A DNA stretch of 64,000 nucleotides, from positions 1-64,000 of the forward strand of contig CAKTYZ010000010.1 in NCBI GenBank assembly GCA_934635225.1. Reading direction: 5' to 3'. This DNA is from an uncultured Kiritimatiellota bacterium. Its GTDB lineage: Bacteria; Verrucomicrobiota; Kiritimatiellia; RFP12; UBA1067. Shown piece after piece: positions 8,540 through 15,937 of this stretch (within the stretch, counting starts at the first letter, position 1; every line of letters begins with the position of its first letter). The position numbers and the translations under genes are program-made. Below the pieces are notes generated by a model. The model did no database searches, was not told where the DNA came from, and saw only the letters and a program-made list of their open reading frames with translations.

Positions 8540-9912
8540 CGGCGGCGTTCGGCATCCAGCCGGAAGAACCGCGCGCCACGAGCGGGAACAGTAAAACGGG
8601 CCTCCTGCTCGAACTCTCCCAAATCCGCACGTTCGGCAAGGTCAAAAAAGGCGATCTTGCCCGCGAGATCGATGCGGAAGGATTCGACCTTGAACTCATG
8701 TTCCTTTTCACTGCCGTTATAAAGCGTGAGATAGCGCGACATGCCGCCAATCTTGTCACAGTCCTTGACGAGAATGTAAGTGTCGCCAAGGCGAAGCACC
8801 GTCTCCGTCGGCAAGCCGAGGTCGTTCTGGTTCATGCCAAGCAGGAAGGGGTTCGTCACGAGTTCGCGCGTCGTGTCGTCAAGCTTGCGCACGTCGCAAC
8901 CAATGAGAAGCGGCGACGAAAGCATGCACCACATGCCGAAGTGCGTCTGCTCCTCGCGTCGCGAGAGGCCCGAATCCGCCTTGCCGAAGACCGTCTTCAT
9001 CTGCCCGGCGATCTGCCCGACCTCCAGCATGTCCATGTCGTTGTAGTGTCCGAGACTCATGTGGCGCGCCAGCGGAATGTTCTCGTCGATGATGTCCTTG
9101 ATGCTCTTCCAGTTCGCGCGGATGTCGCGCGTCGTACGCCACGACTCGGCGACGCCCGCCGCCCACTTCCCAGGATAGGTCCAACGGCAGATGTTCATCC
9201 GCACGCCGCGCTTGCCCGAGACGTCTATCGCGCGGCGAATGGCCGTGTAGCGCTCCTGCTCGTCCAGCTTGAGCTTCAGTCCGCCGCAATAATCGACCTT
9301 GATGAAATCGAAGTCGAGTTCGTCGAAGAAAAGGCGGCAGTCCTCCAAGTCATGCCCATACAGGCCCGAGCCACGCCCACTCGGATCGTTGCTCCACATG
9401 CTGCCGCACGTGTCAGACCCCGCATCCGAATAGATGCCGGCTTTCATTCCAAGCGCATGGATTCGGTCCACGACGGGCTTGAGCCCGTTCGGGAAGCGCG
9501 TCGGATGAAACTGCAGACGGCCCTTGGCATCGCGTCCGCCAAAGAATCCGTCGTCAATGTTGACATAGGTGTAGCCCGCCGCCTTCAAGCCGTTCGTCGC
9601 CATCGCCTCGGCGATGGAGCAGATGATCGAATCGGAGATGTCCACGCCGAACGTGTTCCAGCTCGACCAGCCCATCAGCGGACGATGCGCACCGCCCTTC
9701 TTCGCGTCGACCGCCTTCGTCATGAGGTCGAAGGCTCGCTGGGCCATCTTCGGATAGTTCGTTTCGGAGACTTTCGCCGTATTCACGAACGCCGTCTTGG
9801 CATCTGGCGCGATTCGCATGCGGTAAGGGCACTTTGGGCAGTCATTGGGGCGAACGGTGAATTCGCCCTGCGTAAGAACGGTCGCGGCCGCGAGGAAGAG
9901 AGTCGAGATCAT
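8536..9912 (-). CDS. Secreted GH27-type alpha-galactosidase
   Basis: The protein has 458 residues with a short signal peptide (MISTLFLAAATVL). GH27 signatures are clear: MGWSSWNTFG, YVNIDDGFF, GIYSDAG, and FIKVDYCGG with the nucleophile Asp near residue 207. ESWRTTRDI carries the probable acid/base Asp near residue 263. A C-terminal beta-sandwich follows. It should release terminal alpha-galactose (or a related sugar such as alpha-N-acetylgalactosamine or beta-arabinopyranose, as in some GH27 members). An N-terminal segment of about 75 residues before the barrel, with two Cys in NDCPKCPY, is unusual. Its start overlaps the DedA gene by 4 nt (ATGA), showing translational coupling. Confidence 0.88.
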   Translation of the reverse strand: MISTLFLAAATVLTQGEFTVRPNDCPKCPYRMRIAPDAKTAFVNTAKVSETNYPKMAQRAFDLMTKAVDAKKGGAHRPLMGWSSWNTFGVDISDSIICSIAEAMATNGLKAAGYTYVNIDDGFFGGRDAKGRLQFHPTRFPNGLKPVVDRIHALGMKAGIYSDAGSDTCGSMWSNDPSGRGSGLYGHDLEDCRLFFDELDFDFIKVDYCGGLKLKLDEQERYTAIRRAIDVSGKRGVRMNICRWTYPGKWAAGVAESWRTTRDIRANWKSIKDIIDENIPLARHMSLGHYNDMDMLEVGQIAGQMKTVFGKADSGLSRREEQTHFGMWCMLSSPLLIGCDVRKLDDTTRELVTNPFLLGMNQNDLGLPTETVLRLGDTYILVKDCDKIGGMSRYLTLYNGSEKEHEFKVESFRIDLAGKIAFFDLAERADLGEFEQEARFTVPARGARFFRLDAERRR

Positions 9913-10580
9913 TTCGTGTTTCCTTTCATGACGAGTTTCGAGAGGAGCGCGTAGAGAACGACGAGCGCGATCGCGCCGCCGAGGACGAGAGGGAGATTGG
10001 CGGACGCCATCTCCTTGCCCTTCAGGCAGAGTTCAAGATAGGTGATGTTCGCCGTCGAGCGGCCAATGGCCCAGCCGACGAACGTCAGGATCGCCGTCCA
10101 GACGCCCGCGCCAAGCGCGGTAAAGAGCGTAAACGGTCCCAGCGGCATCCGCGCAATGCCGGCGGGAATGGAAATGAGCTGGCGAATCGCGGGAACCATG
10201 CGACAGACGAACGTCGTCGCCGCGCCATAACGGTTAAAGACCTCACAGGCCCGGTTCAGCGCAGCCGGCTTCAGGAAAAACCACTTCCCGTGTCTCTCAA
10301 GGAAAGGCTTGCCGACGCGCAACGCCAGAAAGTAGTTGACATAGGCCCCGGCGAGGGAGCCGAGAACGCCTGCAAGAAAAGCCAGCGCGACGGCGGCGAG
10401 CGGAGTTCCGCACCCCAACTCGCCACGCGCCGCCAAAAAGCCTGCGGGAATCATCACGACCTCCGACGGAAAGGGGATGAACGACGACTCGATCGCCATG
10501 AAGACGAAAACGAGCAGAAGCCCCCATGTCGGAGCGAACGCCGAAAGCGCGTCGAGATGAGCCGCAAGCGTTTCAATCAT
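9909..10580 (-). CDS. DedA-family (VTT domain) membrane protein
   Basis: The protein has 223 residues and several hydrophobic segments. Family features include ESSFIPFPSEVVMIPAGF near the N-terminus, FLERHGKWFF, and CRMVPAIRQLISIPAGIARM in the middle. This is the DedA/SNARE-associated Golgi (VTT) family. Some members move undecaprenyl phosphate or other lipids across the inner membrane or help maintain membrane potential. It is tightly packed: 5 nt after the TIM-barrel gene and overlapping the GH27 gene by 4 nt. A housekeeping membrane gene inside a sugar cluster is unexpected. It could be a chance insertion, or the cluster may need a membrane function that is not yet understood. Confidence 0.9.
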   Translation of the reverse strand: MIETLAAHLDALSAFAPTWGLLLVFVFMAIESSFIPFPSEVVMIPAGFLAARGELGCGTPLAAVALAFLAGVLGSLAGAYVNYFLALRVGKPFLERHGKWFFLKPAALNRACEVFNRYGAATTFVCRMVPAIRQLISIPAGIARMPLGPFTLFTALGAGVWTAILTFVGWAIGRSTANITYLELCLKGKEMASANLPLVLGGAIALVVLYALLSKLVMKGNTK

Positions 10581-10585
10581 AGGCC

Positions 10586-11590
10586 TTAGTCAAGCCCCTT
10601 CGCCTTGAGGAAGTTGTAGGACGGAAGAACCGCCGAAAGATCCTCGAAGTGGCGTTCGCATTCGACAACGAACCACTGCACGCCGTCCTTCTCGGTCGCG
10701 GCGATGATGCGGTCCCACTCGACCGGCTTCGCGTCTGGCTTGCCCGGCTGTCCGAGAATCGCGTCGAACTGCTCCACGTTCTTGCCCATGCCGTTCTCCT
10801 TCGCATGAAGCGTCGGGGAGCGGTGCGGATACTTCTCGTAGGTCTCGCACGGATCGACGCCCGCGCAGGTGGACCAGCCGACATCCTGCTCGATGCAGAC
10901 GTTCGCGCAGGTGTTCGAGAAGAAGTAATCCCAGAAGGAAGTCCCGTCCTGCAGGAAGATCGCGTGTTCCCACGTGTGGTTGTGGAGACCGATGCGGCAG
11001 CCGAATTTCGCCGCGTCCGCCGCGACCTTGTTGTAGTGGTCCGCGAGCTTCTTCGTGAAGTCGTCAATCGCCTGCGACGGCTTGCAGGGCTCGCCGCCAC
11101 GGCCCGTCGACCAGCTGCATCCGGGCGGGAAATTGCCGCCGCCGGGGCAGATGATGAGGTTGTTGCCGTAAGTCATGTTGAAGTCGCAGGTGCGCTTCAG
11201 GACTTCGGGATCATACGTCCACTTTTTCGTGTCGAGGCCATAGGCGTCCGTCGACACATGCGTACCGCACGCCACGAGACCCGCATTCGCAAGTGCCTTG
11301 CGAAGGCCGCGCGCATCGCTGCCGTACTGGTAGTAGCCGGCGAACTCGACGCCCTTGAAGCCAATCGCCGCGACATTCTCAAGGGCCTTGTCAAGGCCGA
11401 CGCCCTGAAGCGTGACCTTGCCGTCCTTGTCCTTGACGCCGCCGATGTACTTGTGGATCGAATAGAGCTGAAGCGCGATCTTCTGCGGATAGCCCCCGCG
11501 CCTCGGCGGCGGGCACGCGCACCCCGGAAGCGCCATGGCGGCGGCGCCTGTCCCGAGGAACCCAAAGAACTGTCTACGAGAAACGTTCAT
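10586..11590 (-). CDS. Exported sugar-isomerase/epimerase-like TIM barrel
   Basis: The start is placed at MNVSRRQFFGFLG (11590), which follows a purine-rich AAAGGAAAAC leader; the longer frame upstream runs through the intergenic repeat. The first 25 residues are a twin-arginine signal (SRRQFFGF) followed by a lipobox-like LPGC. The 334-residue protein then shows the xylose-isomerase-like TIM-barrel fold (ALQLYSIHKYIGG, AAIGFKGVEFAGYYQYG, NLIICPGG, GLHNHTWEH, EQDVGWSTCAGVDP). In 3-keto-glycoside pathways such proteins act as lyases, hydratases or epimerases on the oxidised sugar. Neighbours on both sides (Gfo/Idh/MocA and DUF1080 upstream, GH27 downstream) fit that pathway. The exact reaction is not predictable. 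Confidence 0.82.
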   Translation of the reverse strand: MNVSRRQFFGFLGTGAAAMALPGCACPPPRRGGYPQKIALQLYSIHKYIGGVKDKDGKVTLQGVGLDKALENVAAIGFKGVEFAGYYQYGSDARGLRKALANAGLVACGTHVSTDAYGLDTKKWTYDPEVLKRTCDFNMTYGNNLIICPGGGNFPPGCSWSTGRGGEPCKPSQAIDDFTKKLADHYNKVAADAAKFGCRIGLHNHTWEHAIFLQDGTSFWDYFFSNTCANVCIEQDVGWSTCAGVDPCETYEKYPHRSPTLHAKENGMGKNVEQFDAILGQPGKPDAKPVEWDRIIAATEKDGVQWFVVECERHFEDLSAVLPSYNFLKAKGLD

Positions 11591-11697
11591 TTTCTGTTTT
11601 CCTTTCTGTTTTTGTGTCACTTGCCTCCCTTGCCTCTCGCGTCGCTCACACCCAATTGACAGGAGGACATGCGTGACAGGAGAGGCGAGAGCCACAA

Positions 11698-11739
11698 TTC
11701 GATTATTCAAACATTCGATTATCCGGTCGTTCGATTGTT
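11698..11739. repeat. Three direct repeats with 16-bp period
   Basis: TTCGATT starts at 11698, 11714 and 11730, each copy followed by A/T-rich sequence (units of the form ATTCGATTATtC). The block lies immediately after the stop of the 11742-13325 gene, in a 151-bp gap inside the operon. No terminator-like T run accompanies it. Confidence 0.6.
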
Positions 11740-11741
11740 TC

Positions 11742-13325
11742 TCAGAACTCCCAGCCCTTGCGGATGAAGGGCTTGACGAGCGCGTTCGCGGCGGCGTTGT
11801 CGACGAAGGACTGCGTCGCCGAATCCCAGACGAGCTTGCCCGGCACCTGCTGCGCCACGCAGCCGACAAGGATGCCTTCCATCTGCGGGATGCAATACTC
11901 AATGTCGGAGAAGCAGCGCGAATGGGTCTGCTCATACCACGGGCCGACGCCGCGAATGGCGTTCACGAACTCGCCGTAATGGCCTTCCGCAAACCCCTTC
12001 ATCTCGACGGTCGATTCGCCTGCGGCGGCCTTCGAGCCCACGCAGAACGGAATCGTGCGCGGAACGGGCTTCGCCGCCTCATGCGAAAAGATGTCAACGA
12101 ACTTCTCATCGCCGTTGAGCGCAAGCGCGCACTTCGCGCCGTAGTCGTCCTGCATGAGGACCGCGCCCTTCGAGCCGATAACATAGCAGCCCGTGTTCGG
12201 CACCGCGCCGAAGGTCTTGATGACCTTGGGCATGATTTCCGCCGAGGGCTTCATCGCGCTCTTGCCCGGCTTGTCCATGTCATAGCCGTCATACCAGAAG
12301 AGCGTGACAGCCGGAAGCGTCTTGCCCTTGTTCTTGCCGAACTTCGCGACACGCGCCTTGTAGGTGAGCTTCACGACCGACTTCGACGGGTAGGCAATGT
12401 CGTTCTTTTCCTCGATCTTCACGCACTCGGCGTCAGAGACTCCCGCGAGTTCAAGGCCGCGGAACGGCAGGTTCATCGTGTGGCACGCCATGTCGCCGAA
12501 CGCGCCCGCGCCGAAGTCGTGGAACCCGCGCCACGTGAACGAGTGGTAGACGTTCGAGCCAAGATTCCACGGGTCGTAGACTTTCGCGCCAGCCGGATAC
12601 TTGTCAAGGAACGGGCGCTTCTTCGCCGTCGCCAGCCAAGCATCCCAGTTGAGACCGTCGCGAATGGCATCGCCCTTTTCGCCGCGGCTCGTCACGTAGT
12701 CCGCGACGCCCTTGCCCTGCGGCCACACGGCGCGGTTCGTCCACACGTGGACTTCCGTCACGTCGCCGAGGATGCCGCTCTGGATGACTTCCGTGCAACG
12801 GCGCATCGAGTCGAGCGAGGAGCCCTGGTTGCCCATCTGGACGATGACGCCGTTGTCCTGCGCCGTCTTCTCGAAATAGTCGAGCTCCCACAGCGTGCGG
12901 ACGAGCGGCTTCTGGACATAGACGTGGATGCCCTGCTTCATCGCGCCGATCGCGACCGGCGCGTGAACGTGGTCCGGAGTCGAGATCGTCATCGCCTCGA
13001 TGCCGAGAACGCCCGCGTCGTCAAGAAGCTTGCGGTAGTCGGTGTAGAACGGGACGGAGTAGATGTCAAAGTCGATGCCATCCTTCGCAAGCTGGCGAGC
13101 GGCCCGCTCGCGCACCGTATAGTCAGCATCGCAGAACGCGACCATCTCGACAAGGCCCGACCTGAGCATCGGCGTCCAGTCGCTGAAACCCTTGCCCATC
13201 ACGCCGACAGCCGCGAGCTTAATCTTCTGGCCCCCCATCGGGCACTTGCAGCCGCCGATCGCGAACAGACTCACGCCGCCGAGACCACGGAGGAAGTTTC
13301 TTCTTGAAGAAGATAATGTCATCAT
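11742..13325 (-). CDS. Tat-exported Gfo/Idh/MocA-family oxidoreductase
   Basis: The 527-residue protein starts with a Tat signal (SSRRNFLRGLGG) ending in a lipobox-like IGGC. The Rossmann segment follows (IKLAAVGVMGKGFSDW), then TPDHVHAPVAIGAMKQG and VYVQKPL, the usual EKP/QKP catalytic Lys motif of the family, at about residue 135. A long C-terminal alpha/beta domain completes it. Exported members keep a tightly bound NAD(P) and in gut bacteria oxidise glycosides to 3-keto-glycosides. It lies 43 nt after the DUF1080 gene and upstream of the TIM-barrel gene, a grouping that supports this role. The acceptor and glycoside are unknown. Confidence 0.87.
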   Translation of the reverse strand: MMTLSSSRRNFLRGLGGVSLFAIGGCKCPMGGQKIKLAAVGVMGKGFSDWTPMLRSGLVEMVAFCDADYTVRERAARQLAKDGIDFDIYSVPFYTDYRKLLDDAGVLGIEAMTISTPDHVHAPVAIGAMKQGIHVYVQKPLVRTLWELDYFEKTAQDNGVIVQMGNQGSSLDSMRRCTEVIQSGILGDVTEVHVWTNRAVWPQGKGVADYVTSRGEKGDAIRDGLNWDAWLATAKKRPFLDKYPAGAKVYDPWNLGSNVYHSFTWRGFHDFGAGAFGDMACHTMNLPFRGLELAGVSDAECVKIEEKNDIAYPSKSVVKLTYKARVAKFGKNKGKTLPAVTLFWYDGYDMDKPGKSAMKPSAEIMPKVIKTFGAVPNTGCYVIGSKGAVLMQDDYGAKCALALNGDEKFVDIFSHEAAKPVPRTIPFCVGSKAAAGESTVEMKGFAEGHYGEFVNAIRGVGPWYEQTHSRCFSDIEYCIPQMEGILVGCVAQQVPGKLVWDSATQSFVDNAAANALVKPFIRKGWEF

Positions 13326-13368
13326 TTTCTTGCCTTTCCTTATTTGTTTTGTGTTGGTTAGACTAAAA

Positions 13369-14361
13369 TCAAAGAGCCGGACGCAGAATCATGTTCTTGA
13401 AATCCGCATCCGAGTGGTCGCCCTGAAGGTAAATCGGGCCCATCTTGTTGAGGTCTGCGTCAATCGCGCCGCCCGTGACGCCCACCAGCTTCGCGTTGTC
13501 GATGATCTTCACGCCATTGAGATACGTCGTAATGTGGCCCTTGTAGATCGTGACGGAAACGTGCTGCCATTCGCCCGGAGCCTTCTCGGCTGCGACAGAC
13601 GGCGCGACGCGCCCATAATAGGCGGCCATGTTGTGACGATCCGTGCCCATGCCATAGCTGTCCACGACCTGACACTCGAAGCGACCGCGCAGGTAGACGC
13701 CCGAATTCGACTTCTTCGGCACGCGCACGTCATATTCAAGGTTGAAGTCAAAGAAGTCGGCGCGCTTGGACATGATGTTCGCGCCGCCGCCCGCCCACGA
13801 GCCGTCCGGCTTGAGCCCAAGCTTGTTTGAAAGGACACCATCCTTGAACGACCAGCCGAACTTGGCATTCGGGTTCATCGACACCCAGCCGTCCAAACCG
13901 TCCTTCAAGAGGTCAATCGGCTCGCCGAGTTTCGCGTCCTCAGTGCGCACCTTGTCGCAGATCGCCGGGTTGCGCCAGCCGTAGAACGGCTGCCACGCGC
14001 CTTTCAGCACGCCCGTTTTCGCATCGCACGGCGCGATTCGCGCAATCATGCGGTCACCCTGCACGCAACCCTCGTAGCGGTAGCCGTACGGATGGTTGAA
14101 CGCGAACCTGCTGCCGCAGACCTTGAGGTCCTTGACCCATTCCGGCGAGCCCCAGCGGTAGAGGACGAACGCCTGCGGCGCGCCGTTCGCGTCGCGCGAG
14201 AAGATGAAGCTGCCCGCCGGCATCGTGTCGTAGGGGAGGTCGGCGCTCCAGTTGCCCATCACGGGGTCGGCACAGCGCGATGCCGCCATCGGGCACTTCG
14301 GCTTGTCGCAGACACAGCCTGCGAGCAATGTCACGGAAAGGATTGGAATCAACTTATTCAT
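13369..14361 (-). CDS. DUF1080 lipoprotein (3-keto-disaccharide hydrolase-like)
   Basis: The start is at MNKLIPILSVTLLAGC (14361), a clear lipoprotein signal with lipobox LAGC; the longer frame overlaps the M18 gene upstream and is not used. Of 330 residues, about 140-330 are the DUF1080 concanavalin-like fold: LLKDGLDGWVSMNPNAKFGW, FFDFNLEYDVRVPKKSNSG, VYLRGRFECQVVDSYGMG, and a closing GPIYLQGDHSDADFKNM. The first 120 residues (NWSADLPYDTMPAGSF onward) form a separate beta-rich domain that I do not recognise. DUF1080 proteins cleave or eliminate 3-keto-glycosides. The gene leads the set formed with the oxidoreductase and TIM barrel downstream. Confidence 0.85.
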   Translation of the reverse strand: MNKLIPILSVTLLAGCVCDKPKCPMAASRCADPVMGNWSADLPYDTMPAGSFIFSRDANGAPQAFVLYRWGSPEWVKDLKVCGSRFAFNHPYGYRYEGCVQGDRMIARIAPCDAKTGVLKGAWQPFYGWRNPAICDKVRTEDAKLGEPIDLLKDGLDGWVSMNPNAKFGWSFKDGVLSNKLGLKPDGSWAGGGANIMSKRADFFDFNLEYDVRVPKKSNSGVYLRGRFECQVVDSYGMGTDRHNMAAYYGRVAPSVAAEKAPGEWQHVSVTIYKGHITTYLNGVKIIDNAKLVGVTGGAIDADLNKMGPIYLQGDHSDADFKNMILRPAL

Positions 14362-14408
14362 TATTTTAGGTTCCTTTTGTTTGTGTTGTTTGTCTTGTCT
14401 GTGTTGGA

Positions 14409-15776
14409 TCAACTTCTCAGGTATGCGCTGTACGCACGATAGGTCTGGTAGCAGTCGCTCGCGGAGACTATCTCCCACGGCGCATGCATGTTCCACATGG
14501 GCGTGCCCATGTCGAGCACCTTCATGCCGAAGCGCGCCATATATTGCGAAATCGTACCGCCGCCGCCCTTCTCCATCTTGCCGAGCTCCGCCATCTGCCA
14601 CCGGACCTCGCCTCTGGACATGATGTCCCGGATCTTCGCGACGAACTCAGGCCCGCAATCGCTCGCGCCGCCCTTCGACGTGCCGCCCGTGTACTTCGAA
14701 GCGGCCACGCCCTTGTGAAGCCGCGCCTCGTTGCCCGTCGAATCGACATCGGGAAAATGCGGGTCTGCCGCCGCCGTGACGTCCGCCGACAGCATCGTCG
14801 ACTTCTCAAGCGCACGCCGCACGAGAATGTCGCGCGCATTCTTTTCCTGCCGCTCGATGAGCTCTGCGACGGTATTCTCAAAGAATGAGCTCTGCATGCC
14901 TGTCGATCCCATCGAGCCGATCTCCTCCTTGTCGCACATGAGAATCGAGGCCGTCATGTCCGGCACCTCGTCCGCCGCGTCAAGGAGCGCCTGAAGTCCG
15001 GCAAACGAGCAAACACGATCATCGTGCCCGTACCCCGTGATGAGCGCCTTGTCAAAGCCAACATAGCGGGGCATCCCGGCCGGAACGATCTCAAGTTCAG
15101 CGCTCAGGAGGTCCTCTTCATCTACCTTGAAGGTCTTCTTGAGGTAATCGACAAGCCCGATCTTGGCCTTCGCCTCTTGACTTTCCTCGCTGACCTTCCC
15201 CTTTTTCTCCGCCGGCGTCGTCCACGCGACGGGATCGAGATCCTCGGCCTCGAAGAACTCGTCACGCGTCTTCTTCGCCTGGTCTTTGCCGAGATGCGGC
15301 AGGATGTCCGAAATCATGAAGACGGGGTCACCCGGACCATCGCCGACGGCGACATCGACGAACGAACCGTCCTTGCGGACGATGCGCCCATAAAGCGCGA
15401 GCGGGAGCGTGAGCCACTGGTACTTCTTGATGCCGCCGTAGATGTGGCAATCGAAATAGACGCAACCGCCCTTCACATAGAGCGGACGAGGCTTCAGATC
15501 GAGGCGCGGCGCGTCCGTGTGCCCCCCGACGACCTTGAGCCCCGATTCGGCGATCTTCTTTTTGCCGATGACGGCCGCCATGATCGTACGATCCTCATAC
15601 CCGCGATAGACACGATCGCCCGCCTTGAGCGTCTTGAACGACGAGATCTCACGAAAGCCGCGCGCCTTCAGCAGGCGAACGCTCTCGGCATAGCTCCGCC
15701 GCGCGGTCTTCGCCACGCCGAGATAGCGCATATATTCCCCGCAATAGTCCGCTTGCGGTCTATAGTCCATTTTCAT
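14409..15776 (-). CDS. M18-family aminopeptidase
   Basis: The 455-residue protein has no signal peptide and should be cytoplasmic. M18 metallopeptidase features are VVGGHTDAPRLDLKP (metal His about residue 85), ILMCDKEEIGSMGSTG (about 283), and a late WNMHAPWEIVSASD near residue 429 carrying a further His ligand. The family binds two zinc ions and removes N-terminal, often acidic, residues from peptides. A predicted -10 lies only 8 nt before the annotated ATG, so translation could begin on a leaderless mRNA at MKM or at the second Met. It may share a transcript with the sugar cluster downstream (gap 47 nt), without an obvious metabolic link. Confidence 0.85.
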   Translation of the reverse strand: MKMDYRPQADYCGEYMRYLGVAKTARRSYAESVRLLKARGFREISSFKTLKAGDRVYRGYEDRTIMAAVIGKKKIAESGLKVVGGHTDAPRLDLKPRPLYVKGGCVYFDCHIYGGIKKYQWLTLPLALYGRIVRKDGSFVDVAVGDGPGDPVFMISDILPHLGKDQAKKTRDEFFEAEDLDPVAWTTPAEKKGKVSEESQEAKAKIGLVDYLKKTFKVDEEDLLSAELEIVPAGMPRYVGFDKALITGYGHDDRVCSFAGLQALLDAADEVPDMTASILMCDKEEIGSMGSTGMQSSFFENTVAELIERQEKNARDILVRRALEKSTMLSADVTAAADPHFPDVDSTGNEARLHKGVAASKYTGGTSKGGASDCGPEFVAKIRDIMSRGEVRWQMAELGKMEKGGGGTISQYMARFGMKVLDMGTPMWNMHAPWEIVSASDCYQTYRAYSAYLRS

Positions 15777-15784
15777 GGGAACTG

Positions 15785-15814
15785 ATTATACCAAATCCGT
15801 GCGCAGAATGACAA
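15785..15814 (-). promoter_or_regulatory. Promoter of the aminopeptidase gene and possibly the downstream sugar cluster
   Basis: TTGTCA (15809-15814), 18 nt ending TGG, TATAAT (15785-15790) on the minus strand. The -10 ends 8 nt before the ATG at 15776, implying a leaderless transcript. Confidence 0.68.
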
Positions 15815-15843
15815 CAGGAGAATGAGTCACTGTCAGAGCGGCG

Positions 15844-15921
15844 CAGTTTGCCATAATAGTGTGCACCCAACCAAAGAAGGGCTCAGATCTTGGCATAGCC
15901 CGTTTGCCAAATACTGTGCAC
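15844..15921. repeat. Left end of the IS: outer and inner inverted repeats
   Basis: The outer copy is 15844-15868. The inner copy is 15902-15921, GTTTGCCAAATACTGTGCAC, the exact reverse complement of 17277-17296. Outer and inner copies share GTTTGCCA and GTGCAC, so each end carries two versions of one site. Confidence 0.85.
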
Positions 15922-15931
15922 CGGATACAAT
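15904..15931 (+). promoter_or_regulatory. Transposase promoter overlapping the inner repeat
   Basis: TTGCCA (15904-15909) lies inside the inner inverted repeat, followed by 16 nt and TACAAT (15926-15931). GGAGG and the ATG at 15938 follow within 6 nt. Transposase bound to its own repeat would block this promoter. Confidence 0.55.
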
Positions 15932-15937
15932 GGAGGC

